From the NCBI GenBank assembly GCA_002315505.1, contig DCGX01000065.1, positions 1-34,991 on the forward strand: DNA of 34,991 bases, read 5' to 3'. Source of the DNA: Ruminococcaceae bacterium UBA1767 (lineage in GTDB: Bacteria; Bacillota; Clostridia; Oscillospirales; Acutalibacteraceae). Below are positions 1-7,556 of this stretch, piece by piece. A program made the position numbers and the translations under genes. The notes below the pieces were generated by a model. That model was given only the letters and a program-made list of their open reading frames with translations, made no database searches and was not told the DNA's origin. The number at the start of each line of letters is the position of its first letter. The first letter of the stretch is position 1.

Positions 1-24
1 TAATCTTATTGTTTAATTACTCAA

Positions 25-56
25 GGGGCAGAGTGAAATCTGCCCCGATTTTTATT
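25..56 (+). terminator. Rho-independent terminator of an upstream element gene
   Basis: An 8-bp perfect GC-rich stem (GGGGCAGA / TCTGCCCC) encloses a 6-nt loop and is followed by GATTTTTATT. It probably ends a gene lying left of the window, so the 98-aa gene that follows may rely on read-through or on a promoter I cannot identify. Confidence 0.75.
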
Positions 57-72
57 GAAAGGATGAACAGAA

Positions 73-369
73 ATGAATAAGCGTGCATTAACTTGGAATC
101 AATTCATTGATTCCGGATTTGACGGTAAACCATATAACTTCATAGACAGTGAAGGCGTATTCAATGCTACTGTTGACATGAAAAGATGGGGCAAAAGACA
201 TAACAGCATGATGGTTTACTTCACTCTTGAAGATAACAGGAAAATTATTGCATTTGCATGGGCAAGCAATAATTATCTTGGTCTTGCTGATATTCCTGTC
301 GGTGCGTTGGTTACACTGAATTTTGAAAGGAACAGCAAAGGCTATTTAGGTCTTAAAAGTGTTGATTGA
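73..369 (+). CDS. Small hypothetical protein of a conjugative element
   Basis: This encodes a 98-aa soluble protein with no signal peptide or membrane segment. The ribosome binding site is GAAAGGATG just ahead of the ATG. I do not recognise a catalytic motif; the second half (VYFTLEDNRKIIAFAWASNN, then a VGALVTLNFER segment) reads like a small beta-rich fold. It sits 29 bp upstream of a TrbL/VirB6-like gene in the same direction, so it probably belongs to the conjugation module. Function unknown. Confidence 0.7.
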   Translation: MNKRALTWNQFIDSGFDGKPYNFIDSEGVFNATVDMKRWGKRHNSMMVYFTLEDNRKIIAFAWASNNYLGLADIPVGALVTLNFERNSKGYLGLKSVD

Positions 370-398
370 CACAAATAAAATGAATAAGGAGGAATTCG

Positions 399-1238
399 AT
401 GGAATCAAGTAACTGGGTAGTTCAGAACCTCCAAAAAGCTCTTGAAACATGGAACGAAAAGCTGAGTGAGATATGGTTGCTTATCACTCAATCCCCGGAA
501 GAATTTAAAGGCGGAGATATATGGAATGTAATTACAAATATTCACGGAGCCTTACAAGCAATCGGATATTCTCTGCTTGTACTGTTTTTTGTAATGGGTG
601 TAATGAAAACCTGCGGTAACTTTGCAGAACTGAAAAGACCGGAAATTGCAATCAAAATGTTTATCCGTTTTATTCTTGCAAAAGCATCCATATCATACGG
701 ACTTGAAATTATGATGGGATTTTTCAACATAGTTCAAGGTATAATTTCAAAGATAATGGCAACATCGGGACTGGCATCAACCACTGAAATGGTTTTACCT
801 GATTCAATAATTCAATCAATAGAAGATTGCGGGTTCTGGGAAAGCGTACCTTTATGGGCAGTAACTTTGATAGGAAGTTTATTTATAACGGTTTTATCAT
901 TCATTATGATTATGACTGTTTACGGAAGATTCTTTAAGCTGTACTTATATACTGCTATCGCTCCAGTTCCGTTATCTTCATTTGCAGGAGAATCAACATC
1001 ACAAATCGGAAAAAGTTTTGTGAAATCTTATGCAGCTGTATGTTTAGAGGGTGCAATAATTGTACTCGGCTGTATCATATTCTCAATATTTGCAAATTCA
1101 CCACCTGTGGTTGATTCATCTGCTGAAGCTGTTAATCAGGTTTGGAGTTATGTCGGTGAACTTATATTCAATATGCTTGTACTCGTGGGAACAGTAAAAA
1201 TGTCCGACCATGTTGTTAAAGAAATGATGGGAGTGTAA
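399..1238 (+). CDS. TrbL/VirB6-like conjugal transfer membrane protein
   Basis: The 279-aa product has several hydrophobic stretches: residues about 50-70 (IGYSLLVLFFVMGVM), 87-115, 155-180 (LIGSLFITVLSFIMIMTVYG), 182-200, 212-232 and 255-270. This is the layout of the TrbL/VirB6 inner-membrane channel proteins of Tn1549/CTn-type elements, which form part of the type IV secretion pore. The ATG follows GGAGGAATTCG, a strong ribosome binding site. In such elements this gene normally lies directly before PrgI and VirB4; here a two-gene module is inserted between them. Family assignment rests on topology and order, not on a catalytic motif. Confidence 0.8.
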   Translation: MESSNWVVQNLQKALETWNEKLSEIWLLITQSPEEFKGGDIWNVITNIHGALQAIGYSLLVLFFVMGVMKTCGNFAELKRPEIAIKMFIRFILAKASISYGLEIMMGFFNIVQGIISKIMATSGLASTTEMVLPDSIIQSIEDCGFWESVPLWAVTLIGSLFITVLSFIMIMTVYGRFFKLYLYTAIAPVPLSSFAGESTSQIGKSFVKSYAAVCLEGAIIVLGCIIFSIFANSPPVVDSSAEAVNQVWSYVGELIFNMLVLVGTVKMSDHVVKEMMGV

Positions 1239-1250
1239 CTTGATTAAAAT

Positions 1251-1281
1251 ACTTGACATATGACAAGTATATGGATATAAT
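1251..1281 (+). promoter_or_regulatory. Consensus sigma-A promoter with overlapping palindromic operator
   Basis: TTGACA (1253-1258) and TATAAT (1276-1281) are separated by exactly 17 bp, a perfect consensus. The -35 box is buried in an 18-bp near-perfect palindrome at 1251-1268 (ACTTGA-CATATG-ACAAGT, one mismatch pair). A protein bound there would block RNA polymerase. The obvious candidate is the HTH protein encoded at 2096-2914, as in autoregulated toxin-antitoxin operons; that link is inference. Confidence 0.8.
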
Positions 1282-1299
1282 AATAACGAGGTGATTGAC

Positions 1300-2121
1300 A
1301 TGAAAGATATAGAATTGAACAGACAGGATTTAACATATCTTGAGTGGTCGAAAATAAGAAATTCTTCCGGAACAGCAGGTTCATTCTTGAAAGCAACCGA
1401 AGAAAACGGAACAGATAAGCTTTATTACAAACTATCAGATTATGATTCAATAAAAGGCGTTTTAGGACACGAGTGTGTAAATGAAATCATAGTTGACCGT
1501 TTACTTACAGTTTTAGGAGTTGAACATCTGAAATACAAACTTATAAATTCCCTGATTTTAGTTGATGGTAAAACAATAGATACGTTTCTCTGTGTATCCG
1601 AGAATTTTAAAGAACGGGGCGAAGAAAAGCTGGCATTAGATGCATATTTCGAAATTGAAAAGTTGGATAATGAAACACCATTGGAATTTTGCATCAGGAA
1701 TGGTTGGGAGCAATATATTTATAAAATGTTTGTTATTGATTTTTTAATACTTAATCGTGACAGACATGGAGCAAATATTGAAGTTTTACGCAATCCGAAA
1801 AGAAAAACCATTAGATTAGCACCTCTTTTTGATCATGGTCTTTCTTTGCTTTGCCGCTGTCGAACTCCGGAAGAAGTTGAAAAATTCGATGTTTTAGAAG
1901 ATAAAAGGGTACAATGCTATGTAGGTGGAAACTCAACAAGAGAAAATCTCGAATTGATACCAAGGGATAAAATGCCGAATTTGAATAATCTGAAGGAGAC
2001 CGACAAAGATGTATTATTGGAAGGCTTGACCGGGATTGTTTCAGCTGAATTGCTTGAAAAAATATGGGATATGATTTGGAAAAGGTGGTGCATATATGAA
2101 GATTTTTGCAATAAAAAATGA
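1300..2121 (+). CDS. HipA-like kinase-fold protein
   Basis: This 273-aa protein resembles the C-terminal kinase domain of HipA-type proteins. The catalytic loop NRDRHGAN lies at residues 152-159 and the metal-binding equivalent of DFG at APLFDHG, 174-180; K44 and E58 are candidate nucleotide-positioning residues. The N-terminal subdomain of classical HipA (about 440 aa) is missing, so this is the compact type. I chose the ATG at 1300 because GAGGTG lies 6 bp upstream; the in-frame GTG at 1291 is part of that site. The gene has its own promoter and overlaps the following HTH gene by 26 bp. It may be the toxin of a toxin-antitoxin-like pair; substrate unknown. Confidence 0.8.
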   Translation: MKDIELNRQDLTYLEWSKIRNSSGTAGSFLKATEENGTDKLYYKLSDYDSIKGVLGHECVNEIIVDRLLTVLGVEHLKYKLINSLILVDGKTIDTFLCVSENFKERGEEKLALDAYFEIEKLDNETPLEFCIRNGWEQYIYKMFVIDFLILNRDRHGANIEVLRNPKRKTIRLAPLFDHGLSLLCRCRTPEEVEKFDVLEDKRVQCYVGGNSTRENLELIPRDKMPNLNNLKETDKDVLLEGLTGIVSAELLEKIWDMIWKRWCIYEDFCNKK

Positions 2122-2914
2122 GTATGAAAATATTGAACCTACTGCTTTCTTAATATATTATGAGGTTTCCAACAAATATTATATCGAAGTTGTTGACAAT
2201 GTTGATGAGTGGAAAGTGCCGTTTTTTCTTTCAAGTTTTGTTAGAAAAGGTGTTTATACTATCAATTCTCGATTCAGTTATGAGTGGGTAAGGCAACGAA
2301 TTGTTCCGACAGACAGGCAGAATATAGGTCAGGTTTTAAGAGATAACAACCTGAAACGATATAACGAATACGATCTTTTATTACTTGGAAACGGAAGATG
2401 CGCTCAAGATGATTATTATCTGGAAGAAATATCGGACAGTGATTTGCCGAAGTGTATATTAAATCGCTTGAGAAAAAGAATTGATGATATTATTCCTCTT
2501 TCTGACACCTTCTCACTTCTTGTATTCTTTAATGATAAAAAAGTTAAAAAATGCGACATGAAATCTGTTATCAATACTAATTTCGCATTAAAAAAATATC
2601 TTTCACAGTATCCTAACAGATTCAAGAATGTAAAAGTTGATGTAGGCGGGTATAGTGTGTCCTGGAACAATAATATGATTATTTCAGATACTGAACTTTA
2701 TAAATCAGGTAAAACCGTGCCATTAGCTAAAGAAGACTTTATAGATTTTGTATCTGAAAGAGTTATCAATACAGCAGAAGCAGCAGATATTTTAGGTTGT
2801 TCAAGACAAAATATTGATGATCTAATAAGAAGAAGTAAGCTGACTCCTGTTAAAATCACTGCAAAAGATAAACTATTTTTGAAAAGTGATATACAAAAAA
2901 GAAAATGGAATTAG
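2096..2914 (+). CDS. DUF2442-like protein with C-terminal helix-turn-helix
   Basis: The 272-aa protein has three parts. Residues 1-110 are an unrecognised domain. Residues about 137-207 resemble DUF2442, with strands ending in FKNVKVDVGGYSVSW and then IISDTELYKSG. Residues 222-272 form a MerR/excisionase-like HTH (NTAEAADILGCSRQNIDDLI, then KLFLKSDIQKRKW). The start ATG follows AAGGTGG and lies inside the end of the HipA-like gene, implying translational coupling. I infer an antitoxin/repressor role acting on the palindrome at 1251-1268. The domain calls come from motif memory and are moderately sure. Confidence 0.7.
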   Translation: MKIFAIKNEYENIEPTAFLIYYEVSNKYYIEVVDNVDEWKVPFFLSSFVRKGVYTINSRFSYEWVRQRIVPTDRQNIGQVLRDNNLKRYNEYDLLLLGNGRCAQDDYYLEEISDSDLPKCILNRLRKRIDDIIPLSDTFSLLVFFNDKKVKKCDMKSVINTNFALKKYLSQYPNRFKNVKVDVGGYSVSWNNNMIISDTELYKSGKTVPLAKEDFIDFVSERVINTAEAADILGCSRQNIDDLIRRSKLTPVKITAKDKLFLKSDIQKRKWN

Positions 2915-2970
2915 TTTATCAATTTATTTGTTATATTTATATGATGCTTAAAAAATTGAAATATTATACG

Positions 2971-3003
2971 AAATGTGTCACTTGAAAAAGCGACACATTT
3001 TTT
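2971..3003 (+). terminator. Terminator closing the HipA-like/HTH module
   Basis: AAATGTGTC pairs with GACACATTT around an AC-CTTGAAAAAG-C loop and is followed by a run of Ts. It separates the inserted two-gene module from prgI. The track-style GTG upstream of prgI lies inside this hairpin and is not a credible start. Confidence 0.7.
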
Positions 3004-3019
3004 GCTAGGAGGATTAATA

Positions 3020-3397
3020 TTGGAAGTAAAAATAAACCGTGAAATCCGAAATTACAGTGAACAGGTATATTTCGGATTGAATTTACGACAATTCATATTT
3101 TCTATTTTAGCCTGCGGTGTTGCCGTTGGCTTATATTTTTTATTAAGACCATTGTTCGGCATAGAAACTCTTTCGTGGGTGTGTATTCTCGGTGCAGCAC
3201 CGTTTGCAGCACTCGGATTTTTTACTTGGCATGGAATGACTGCTGAAAAAGTCATTATTGCATACCTGAAAAGTGAAGTGTTAATGCCGAAACAGCTTAA
3301 ATTCAAATCGGTCAGCGTATATGACCAAATTGCAGAAAGGAATGATTTCAATGTTCGATCTGATAGGAAACATAAAAAAGAAAAGCGGACTCGATGA
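3020..3397 (+). CDS. PrgI family conjugation protein
   Basis: The 125-aa protein begins MEVKINREIRNYSEQ and carries two adjacent membrane segments (about 23-45 and 50-70) followed by a charged tail. This is the usual form of PrgI (PF12666), the small VirB3-like membrane partner encoded directly before VirB4 in Gram-positive conjugative elements. The start is TTG at 3020, 7 bp after AGGAGGATT. The end overlaps the VirB4 start by 47 bp. A terminator just upstream means its own promoter is not obvious to me. Confidence 0.85.
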   Translation: MEVKINREIRNYSEQVYFGLNLRQFIFSILACGVAVGLYFLLRPLFGIETLSWVCILGAAPFAALGFFTWHGMTAEKVIIAYLKSEVLMPKQLKFKSVSVYDQIAERNDFNVRSDRKHKKEKRTR

Positions 3398-4289
3398 TAT
3401 GTTCGGTGATACAATGACCGTTCCGCAGTCTGTTCAGGAGGTACTGCAGATTAAAACAGTTTATCCAGACGGCATATTCTGGCTCGGCAAAGATATATAC
3501 TCAAAAATGTTCAAGTTTTCTGACATCAATTATGCTGTATCAAGCAAGGCTGACAAGGAAGATGATTTCTTTAAATACAGTGAAATCCTCAACTCTCTTG
3601 AAAATGGTGTATCAAGTCAGATTACAATTATCAATCGTAAAATTAAAAACAATGAACTTGATAAAATCATTATGTCTGAACAAGAGAATGACGGAAAAGA
3701 CAAGTACAGAAAAGAAATGAACGAAATGCTTATGAATCTTGCAAACGGTGCGAATGCAATCGTTCAGGATAAGTATATTACTCTCACTGTTCAGAAAAAG
3801 ACAGTTGAAGAAGCTCGCTCACATTTTCGCAGAGTGGCAACTGATTTACAGGCACACTTTTCAAGACTCGGTTCAAGATGTAATGAACTTGATTTAACGG
3901 AGCGACTTCGTGTTATTCACGATTTCTGCCGTCCCGGTGAGGAAGCTGACTATCGTTTTGATTTGCGTGATACAATGCGAAAAGGACAGTCCTTTAAAGA
4001 CTATATCTCTCCTGACAGTTATGAATTCAAAGACAGTTATTTCAAAATCGGAGACAAATTTGCCCGTGTTCTTTTCATAAGAGATTATCCTTCATATATA
4101 AAGGACAGTGTTGTGTGGGAACTGACAGACAATAATCGGAATATGATATTTAATTTCGATATTGTTCCTGTATCAACAGAAGAAGCACAGAAATTCGGTG
4201 AGAAACAGGCACTCGGTATAGAAACAAATATAGCGAATTATCAGCGAAAGCAGAATACAAACAACAATTACACTTCAATTATTCCTTAA
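3351..4289 (+). pseudogene. VirB4-like conjugation ATPase, truncated to its N-terminal part
   Basis: This reads as the first 312 residues of a VirB4/TraE-type transfer ATPase, which is normally about 800 aa. The visible part is the N-terminal domain (conserved stretch HFRRVATDLQAHFSRLGSRC, then FARVLFIRDYPSYI) ending at QRKQNTNNNYTSIIP. The family continues after this proline into the linker and the ATPase domain with Walker A and B; here a TAA follows immediately and no ATPase domain is found downstream. The ATG at 3351 follows GAAAGG by 10 bp. Without the ATPase the transfer apparatus cannot be energised, so the element is probably not self-transmissible. Confidence 0.8.
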
Positions 4290-4290
4290 T

Positions 4291-4364
4291 ATACGCAAAC
4301 CTTGCAGGTGTTTTTTACATTCTTGGTAAAAGCACAGGCTTTGTATTCCTGCGTGTTTGCGTAT
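4291..4364. repeat. Imperfect inverted repeat abutting the VirB4 break
   Basis: ATACGCAAAC (4291-4300) is the exact reverse complement of GTTTGCGTAT (4355-4364). Inside it GCAGG (4304-4308) pairs with CCTGC (4348-4352). The hairpin starts two bases after the stop codon that truncates VirB4, so it marks or caused the breakpoint. Its identity is unknown. Confidence 0.65.
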
Positions 4365-4406
4365 TAGGGTACTTGTGTAGCAACAAAAAGAAGCTTTGTG
4401 TTTTTC

Positions 4407-4437
4407 AGCGTAGCTTCGGCTACGCTTTTTGTTTTTT
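4407..4437 (+). terminator. Strong terminator with TTCG tetraloop
   Basis: AGCGTAGC and GCTACGCT form a perfect 8-bp stem around TTCG, followed by TTTTTGTTTTTT. It would end transcription of the truncated conjugation operon. Confidence 0.85.
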
Positions 4438-4454
4438 AAGGGGATGTTAGAATA

Positions 4455-4643
4455 ATGAATTTTTCGGAAAAATTAAGAAAAGCAAGACTAAATGCCGGAT
4501 TAACGCAGCAACAACTTGCCGATGCTTTGGCGGTTAACCGAACCACTATTGCTCAATATGAACGTGGATTTAGTACACCACAGTTCAAGAATATTTCTTA
4601 ATTATGTGATATTCTTAAAATTTCAGTTGATGAATTGTTATAG
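4455..4643 (+). pseudogene. XRE-family HTH regulator with in-frame stop
   Basis: From the ATG at 4455 the reading frame gives a typical Cro/C1-type HTH (KLRKARLNAGLTQQQLADAL, then NRTTIAQYERG). A TAA stop at 4599-4601 ends it after 48 codons, yet the same frame continues with LCDILKISVDELL to a TAG at 4641-4643, exactly the usual end of such small regulators. The stop therefore looks like a nonsense mutation in a 62-codon gene. The 48-aa product keeps the HTH but lacks the last helix. It lies in the decayed end of the conjugative element. Confidence 0.8.
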
Positions 4644-4740
4644 TTATAAAAATAATCTTTGATTATCAAAATAGAAAGTAGTATTCTCATCCGCTTTGCT
4701 CATTGGTATATGTTCAATATAATAATATGTAAAACAACTA

Positions 4741-4782
4741 ACTCCCATCAAGGCACATTGTATTATATGCTTTGGTGGGAGT
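4741..4782 (+). repeat. 15-bp inverted repeat with two G-T pairs
   Basis: ACTCCCATCAAGGCA (4741-4755) pairs with TGCTTTGGTGGGAGT (4768-4782) across a 12-nt loop. The two mismatches are both G-T on the plus-strand RNA, suggesting selection on RNA structure. It could be a terminator (TTTT follows after a short gap) or a structured RNA. Confidence 0.55.
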
Positions 4783-4946
4783 TATATGCTTTTAAGATGA
4801 TTTTTGATTTCTTCGTCAAAATTGAGGTATCTTTACAGGAATAATATTGTTCTTTTTATCCGTTTTTTTTACATTACAAATACTGTTTTTTTAGATAATT
4901 GGCTTTAAAAAAGTTACACGATTGGAGTGATTTTTGGGGTGAATCT

Positions 4947-5079
4947 GTCCCACTTCAAAAAAATAATTTTTTTCAAAGCTTAAAATAAAGCATCTAAAGA
5001 CTTCAAAAAAAGGCAAAAAAATCTCAAAAAGTGGGACGAAAATGGGATTTTTTTCGTCCCAAATCGTCCCATTTGGGAC
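4947..5079. repeat. Six GTCCCA/TGGGAC motifs beside the tRNA-Ser 3' end
   Basis: GTCCCA occurs at 4947-4952, 5056-5061 and 5066-5071; its reverse complement TGGGAC is at 5032-5037 and 5074-5079, with a TGGGAT variant at 5043-5048. Several are spaced about one helical turn apart. Short repeats of this kind near a tRNA 3' end resemble arm-type binding sites of tyrosine integrases; that role is inferred. Confidence 0.5.
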
Positions 5080-5127
5080 TTTTTTTCTGGTCAAATCTGT
5101 TCAAAAATGAACGAATTTTACACATTG

Positions 5128-5172
5128 AAAAAGCTCTGAAACCCTTGATATATAAGGATTTCAGAGCTTTTT
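5128..5172 (-). terminator. tRNA-Ser terminator
   Basis: AGCTCTGAAA (5132-5141) pairs perfectly with TTTCAGAGCT (5159-5168), extended by CCTT/AAGG. Flanking A and T runs make it work on both strands. It follows the tRNA 3' end directly. Confidence 0.85.
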
Positions 5173-5265
5173 TGGCGGAGAGCAAGGGATTCGAACCCTC
5201 GAACAGGCTTTGACCTGTTACACGATTTCCAATCGTGCTCCTTCGGCCAGCTCGGACAACTCTCC
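5173..5265 (-). tRNA. tRNA-Ser (anticodon GGA)
   Basis: Read on the minus strand it starts GGAGAGTTGTCCGAG and ends GCTCTCCGCCA, so the CCA tail is encoded. The acceptor arms GGAGAGT and GCTCTCC pair, the anticodon stem CACGA/TCGTG holds loop TTGGAAA with anticodon GGA, and a long variable arm (AACAGGTC-AAAG-CCTGTT) marks a class II serine tRNA. The T arm is GAGGG-TTCGAAT-CCCTT. Its 3' end faces the conjugative remnant, the orientation expected if that element integrated here. Confidence 0.95.
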
Positions 5266-5307
5266 AAATTTCACATCGCTATTAACTTTGTGTCACACGA
5301 CCTGTAT

Positions 5308-5336
5308 ATTTTAATCTATTTTCAGCAAATTGTCAA
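5308..5336 (-). promoter_or_regulatory. Promoter of tRNA-Ser
   Basis: On the minus strand TTGACA (5331-5336) and TAAAAT (5308-5313) are separated by 17 bp. The expected transcription start lies about 35 nt before the mature tRNA 5' end. Confidence 0.8.
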
Positions 5337-5407
5337 GTGTTTTCAACAAGAAAGCATTATTGATTAAAATCACTTCTTTTTGTTAAGAATAATATTGAGG
5401 TGGTTTT

Positions 5408-5728
5408 TTGAAAAATTCAGATTCTTCTTTGCGCAAAATCCTAAATGCTTTTGTCATCACAATGGTTTTTACAATTTCACTCACTTTAATTGCTTCGGGT
5501 ATCGCAATTTCTAAGGTCAACACCGACTATATGTCGACAGGAATTCATGCGGCAAAAATTATTGCCGAGCGAAATAACGAGGAGATTTTCATTTCAATAA
5601 ACGGACAAAGACTTGGTAAAAGCTCTCAATCAATGCCCGACTTTGACAAAATTCTATCCCTCTGCCCTGCCCCGATTAATACGATTTACATTCTGATTAC
5701 TGAAATATTCGGTCTGATAAATCCTTGA
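5408..5728 (+). CDS. Hypothetical small membrane protein
   Basis: The frame starts at TTG 5408 behind GAGGTGG (5397-5403) and gives 106 aa. Residues about 13-34 form one hydrophobic helix (AFVITMVFTISLTLIASGIA), with a short cytoplasmic N-terminus and an external C-terminal part. The last 32 bp overlap the convergent gene that ends at 5697. No family is recognised. It could be a signal-anchored protein; that it is expressed is only moderately sure. Confidence 0.5.
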   Translation: MKNSDSSLRKILNAFVITMVFTISLTLIASGIAISKVNTDYMSTGIHAAKIIAERNNEEIFISINGQRLGKSSQSMPDFDKILSLCPAPINTIYILITEIFGLINP

Positions 5729-6716
5729 GCAGCCCCGCTGTGTCTGTCTTTTTTGCAAGTCTGAAATTTGTTTTTTTATTAATTTCACAGAGCTTTGCCA
5801 CGCAATCAAATACCTCATTCATAAGAGATTTATATGCCTTATGCGAAAATTCGAGCCGCTGAATCACTTCGGTTGAATTGAAGGTATGAAATTTTGCCGC
5901 ATATATCTTTTCGCATTCTTTGAAATCCGCTCTGTGATAATACTTTGATGTAAATACACCGAATTTCAACTGCGGAATAATCACGTGCTCGATTTCAAGA
6001 TTTACAGGACAAATACAACTAACAACATCATAACCACTGCTAATTGCATAGCTTCGTATTTTCTCAACTATTACCGATGAACAGGCACCTGTTTTATCGT
6101 AAATTACGGCAATATTTTCGCACAACCTGTCAAACGCACCCATATTAAGTTCAACACCGTCTTTAGTTAAACTTGTAACAAATCTTTTTTTCTCTGTACC
6201 TACCCTGCCAAGCGGATTCCCACCGTATTTTTTCCACAGCTTTGACGAAAATCGGTTCAGCTTTGATACATCGATACTGATTGAATCGATCCTTCTCATT
6301 TCATCGCTGATACTCTTGCAGACCGTGAGAAACCTTTCACAACGCATTTCAATGCGCCTTCTCTCAACACAAATCCGTTGAAGATATTCTTCGTTTTCTT
6401 TAATATCGTCTTCAGACAAATATTCGAATAAATTTATTACCTCAGCATCCTCAAAATTCACAAGTTCTCCGTCAATCACAATAAACTTCAGCTTTTCACA
6501 AAACACTCCCATACTTCCGTCTGAATCCGTAAGGTCCGTATACGGAATTTTCCTGTCCGCAAGAATTGACTTAATGCGTCTGAAAAGCTGTTGCTTAACA
6601 CAATCCGGATAACCGCAAAGTGATATTTTTTTAAAATCGACACAATAATTTTTCCTGACTATGCAAGCAAAACCATTCGGCGTATAGCTTCCGAAATAAT
6701 AGCAATCGTTCAGCAT
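5697..6716 (-). CDS. Degenerate PRK06851-like double P-loop protein
   Basis: The 339-aa protein has the two-half layout of the PRK06851-type ATPases found in spore-forming Clostridia. In the second half, VEKIRSYAISSGYDVVSCIC followed by EHVIIPQLKFGVFTS (243-257) matches the strand after the second P-loop and its downstream block. Both nucleotide sites have decayed: the first Walker A position reads SLCGYPDCVKQQL (32-44), without GxxxxGK, and the second reads DKTGACSSVIV (207-217), without the GKS. It therefore probably cannot hydrolyse ATP by the usual mechanism. The ATG at 6716 follows AGGAG. Function of the family is unknown. Confidence 0.6.
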   Translation of the reverse strand: MLNDCYYFGSYTPNGFACIVRKNYCVDFKKISLCGYPDCVKQQLFRRIKSILADRKIPYTDLTDSDGSMGVFCEKLKFIVIDGELVNFEDAEVINLFEYLSEDDIKENEEYLQRICVERRRIEMRCERFLTVCKSISDEMRRIDSISIDVSKLNRFSSKLWKKYGGNPLGRVGTEKKRFVTSLTKDGVELNMGAFDRLCENIAVIYDKTGACSSVIVEKIRSYAISSGYDVVSCICPVNLEIEHVIIPQLKFGVFTSKYYHRADFKECEKIYAAKFHTFNSTEVIQRLEFSHKAYKSLMNEVFDCVAKLCEINKKTNFRLAKKTDTAGLLKDLSDRIFQ

Positions 6717-6773
6717 GAAATCAACTCCTGTTAAATATCTATTATATCGTATTCGTTTTATGAGCTCTTGTGC

Positions 6774-6802
6774 TTGTCAAATCAACACTGTTATGGTATA
6801 TT
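6774..6802 (+). promoter_or_regulatory. Promoter of the biotin ligase gene
   Basis: TTGTCA (6774-6779) and TATATT (6797-6802) are 17 bp apart, 20 bp upstream of the TTG start. The ATG-led extension of the reading frame from 6768 begins before this promoter, which argues against that longer start. Confidence 0.75.
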
Positions 6803-6821
6803 ATTTCCGGGAAGTGATATT

Positions 6822-7556
6822 TTGAAACTGACACGAGAAGCATTATCTGCACTTTTTAGAGATATTCCTCTGTATTTTTATGAAACAACCGACTCAACCA
6901 ACACAAGAGCGGTTGAAATTCTGAAGAATCAGAATCCCGACAAATTTGTTGTTGTTGCAAATGAGCAAACTAACGGTCAGGGCAGAAGCGGTAAAAAGTT
7001 TTATTCACCAAAAGACACAGGAATTTATTTTTCCGTTGTAATCCATTCTGACTGCGATATTTCCGACATTGTGGGAATCACTCCGATGGCGGCAGTTGCA
7101 GTAGTCAATTCACTTGAAAAATCAACCCACTTGAATCCTAAAATCAAATGGGTTAATGATATATATTTAAATGACAGAAAAATATGCGGTATTCTCGTTA
7201 AGGCCGTCGGCAATGCTTACATTATCGGCATCGGCATTAACGTAACCACAAAGGATTTCCCACCAGATATCAGTAATATTGCAGGTTCTGTTGGCCTTGA
7301 AACGGACACAAATTTGCTCGTTTACGACATTGTTAACAGCATCATTGATATGTCAGAAGAGCTTGAAGAGAGAAAATTTATGAACGACTACCGAAAAAAA
7401 TCACTTGTTATCGGCAGAGAAATTAACTATTACATTAATGGTGTTCAATTCGACGGAACCGCAATCGGTATCGATAATTCCGGCGGTTTAATCGTGGAGA
7501 AAAACGGCACAAAAAAAGTTCTCACAAGTGGAGAAATCACTGTGAGAACTAAGTAA
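6822..7556 (+). CDS. birA: Biotin--[acetyl-CoA-carboxylase] ligase
   Basis: This 244-aa enzyme adenylates biotin and attaches it to the lysine of biotin carboxyl carrier proteins in the cytoplasm. Motifs seen are ETTDSTN (21-27), the biotin-AMP loop NGQGRSGKKF (51-60), KWVNDI (109-114) and KICGIL (120-125), followed by a C-terminal SH3-like domain to VLTSGEITVR. There is no N-terminal DNA-binding HTH, so it is a monofunctional ligase and not a BirA-type repressor. I chose TTG at 6822 since CGGGAAG lies 8 bp upstream. It is transcribed alone and abuts the convergent gene at 7557. Confidence 0.92.
   Translation: MKLTREALSALFRDIPLYFYETTDSTNTRAVEILKNQNPDKFVVVANEQTNGQGRSGKKFYSPKDTGIYFSVVIHSDCDISDIVGITPMAAVAVVNSLEKSTHLNPKIKWVNDIYLNDRKICGILVKAVGNAYIIGIGINVTTKDFPPDISNIAGSVGLETDTNLLVYDIVNSIIDMSEELEERKFMNDYRKKSLVIGREINYYINGVQFDGTAIGIDNSGGLIVEKNGTKKVLTSGEITVRTK

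Larger units (their letters stand above)
4644..5127. other. Gene-free end of the left mobile element
   Basis: I see no credible gene here; the short open frames lack ribosome binding sites and recognisable composition. The stretch holds a 15-bp hairpin at 4741-4782 and a cluster of GTCCCA/TGGGAC motifs at 4947-5079, both listed separately. It is very AT-rich with long A and T runs. Confidence 0.6.

Noticed and set aside
4291..4440. Group II intron or integron attC at the VirB4 break
   Set aside because: There is no GTGCG intron start, no domain V hairpin and no reverse transcriptase. Nor is there a paired core site or integrase typical of attC.
4891..5213. Short open frames between the XRE remnant and the tRNA
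   Set aside because: They read through poly-A/T tracts, the tRNA terminator or the tRNA itself and lack ribosome binding sites.
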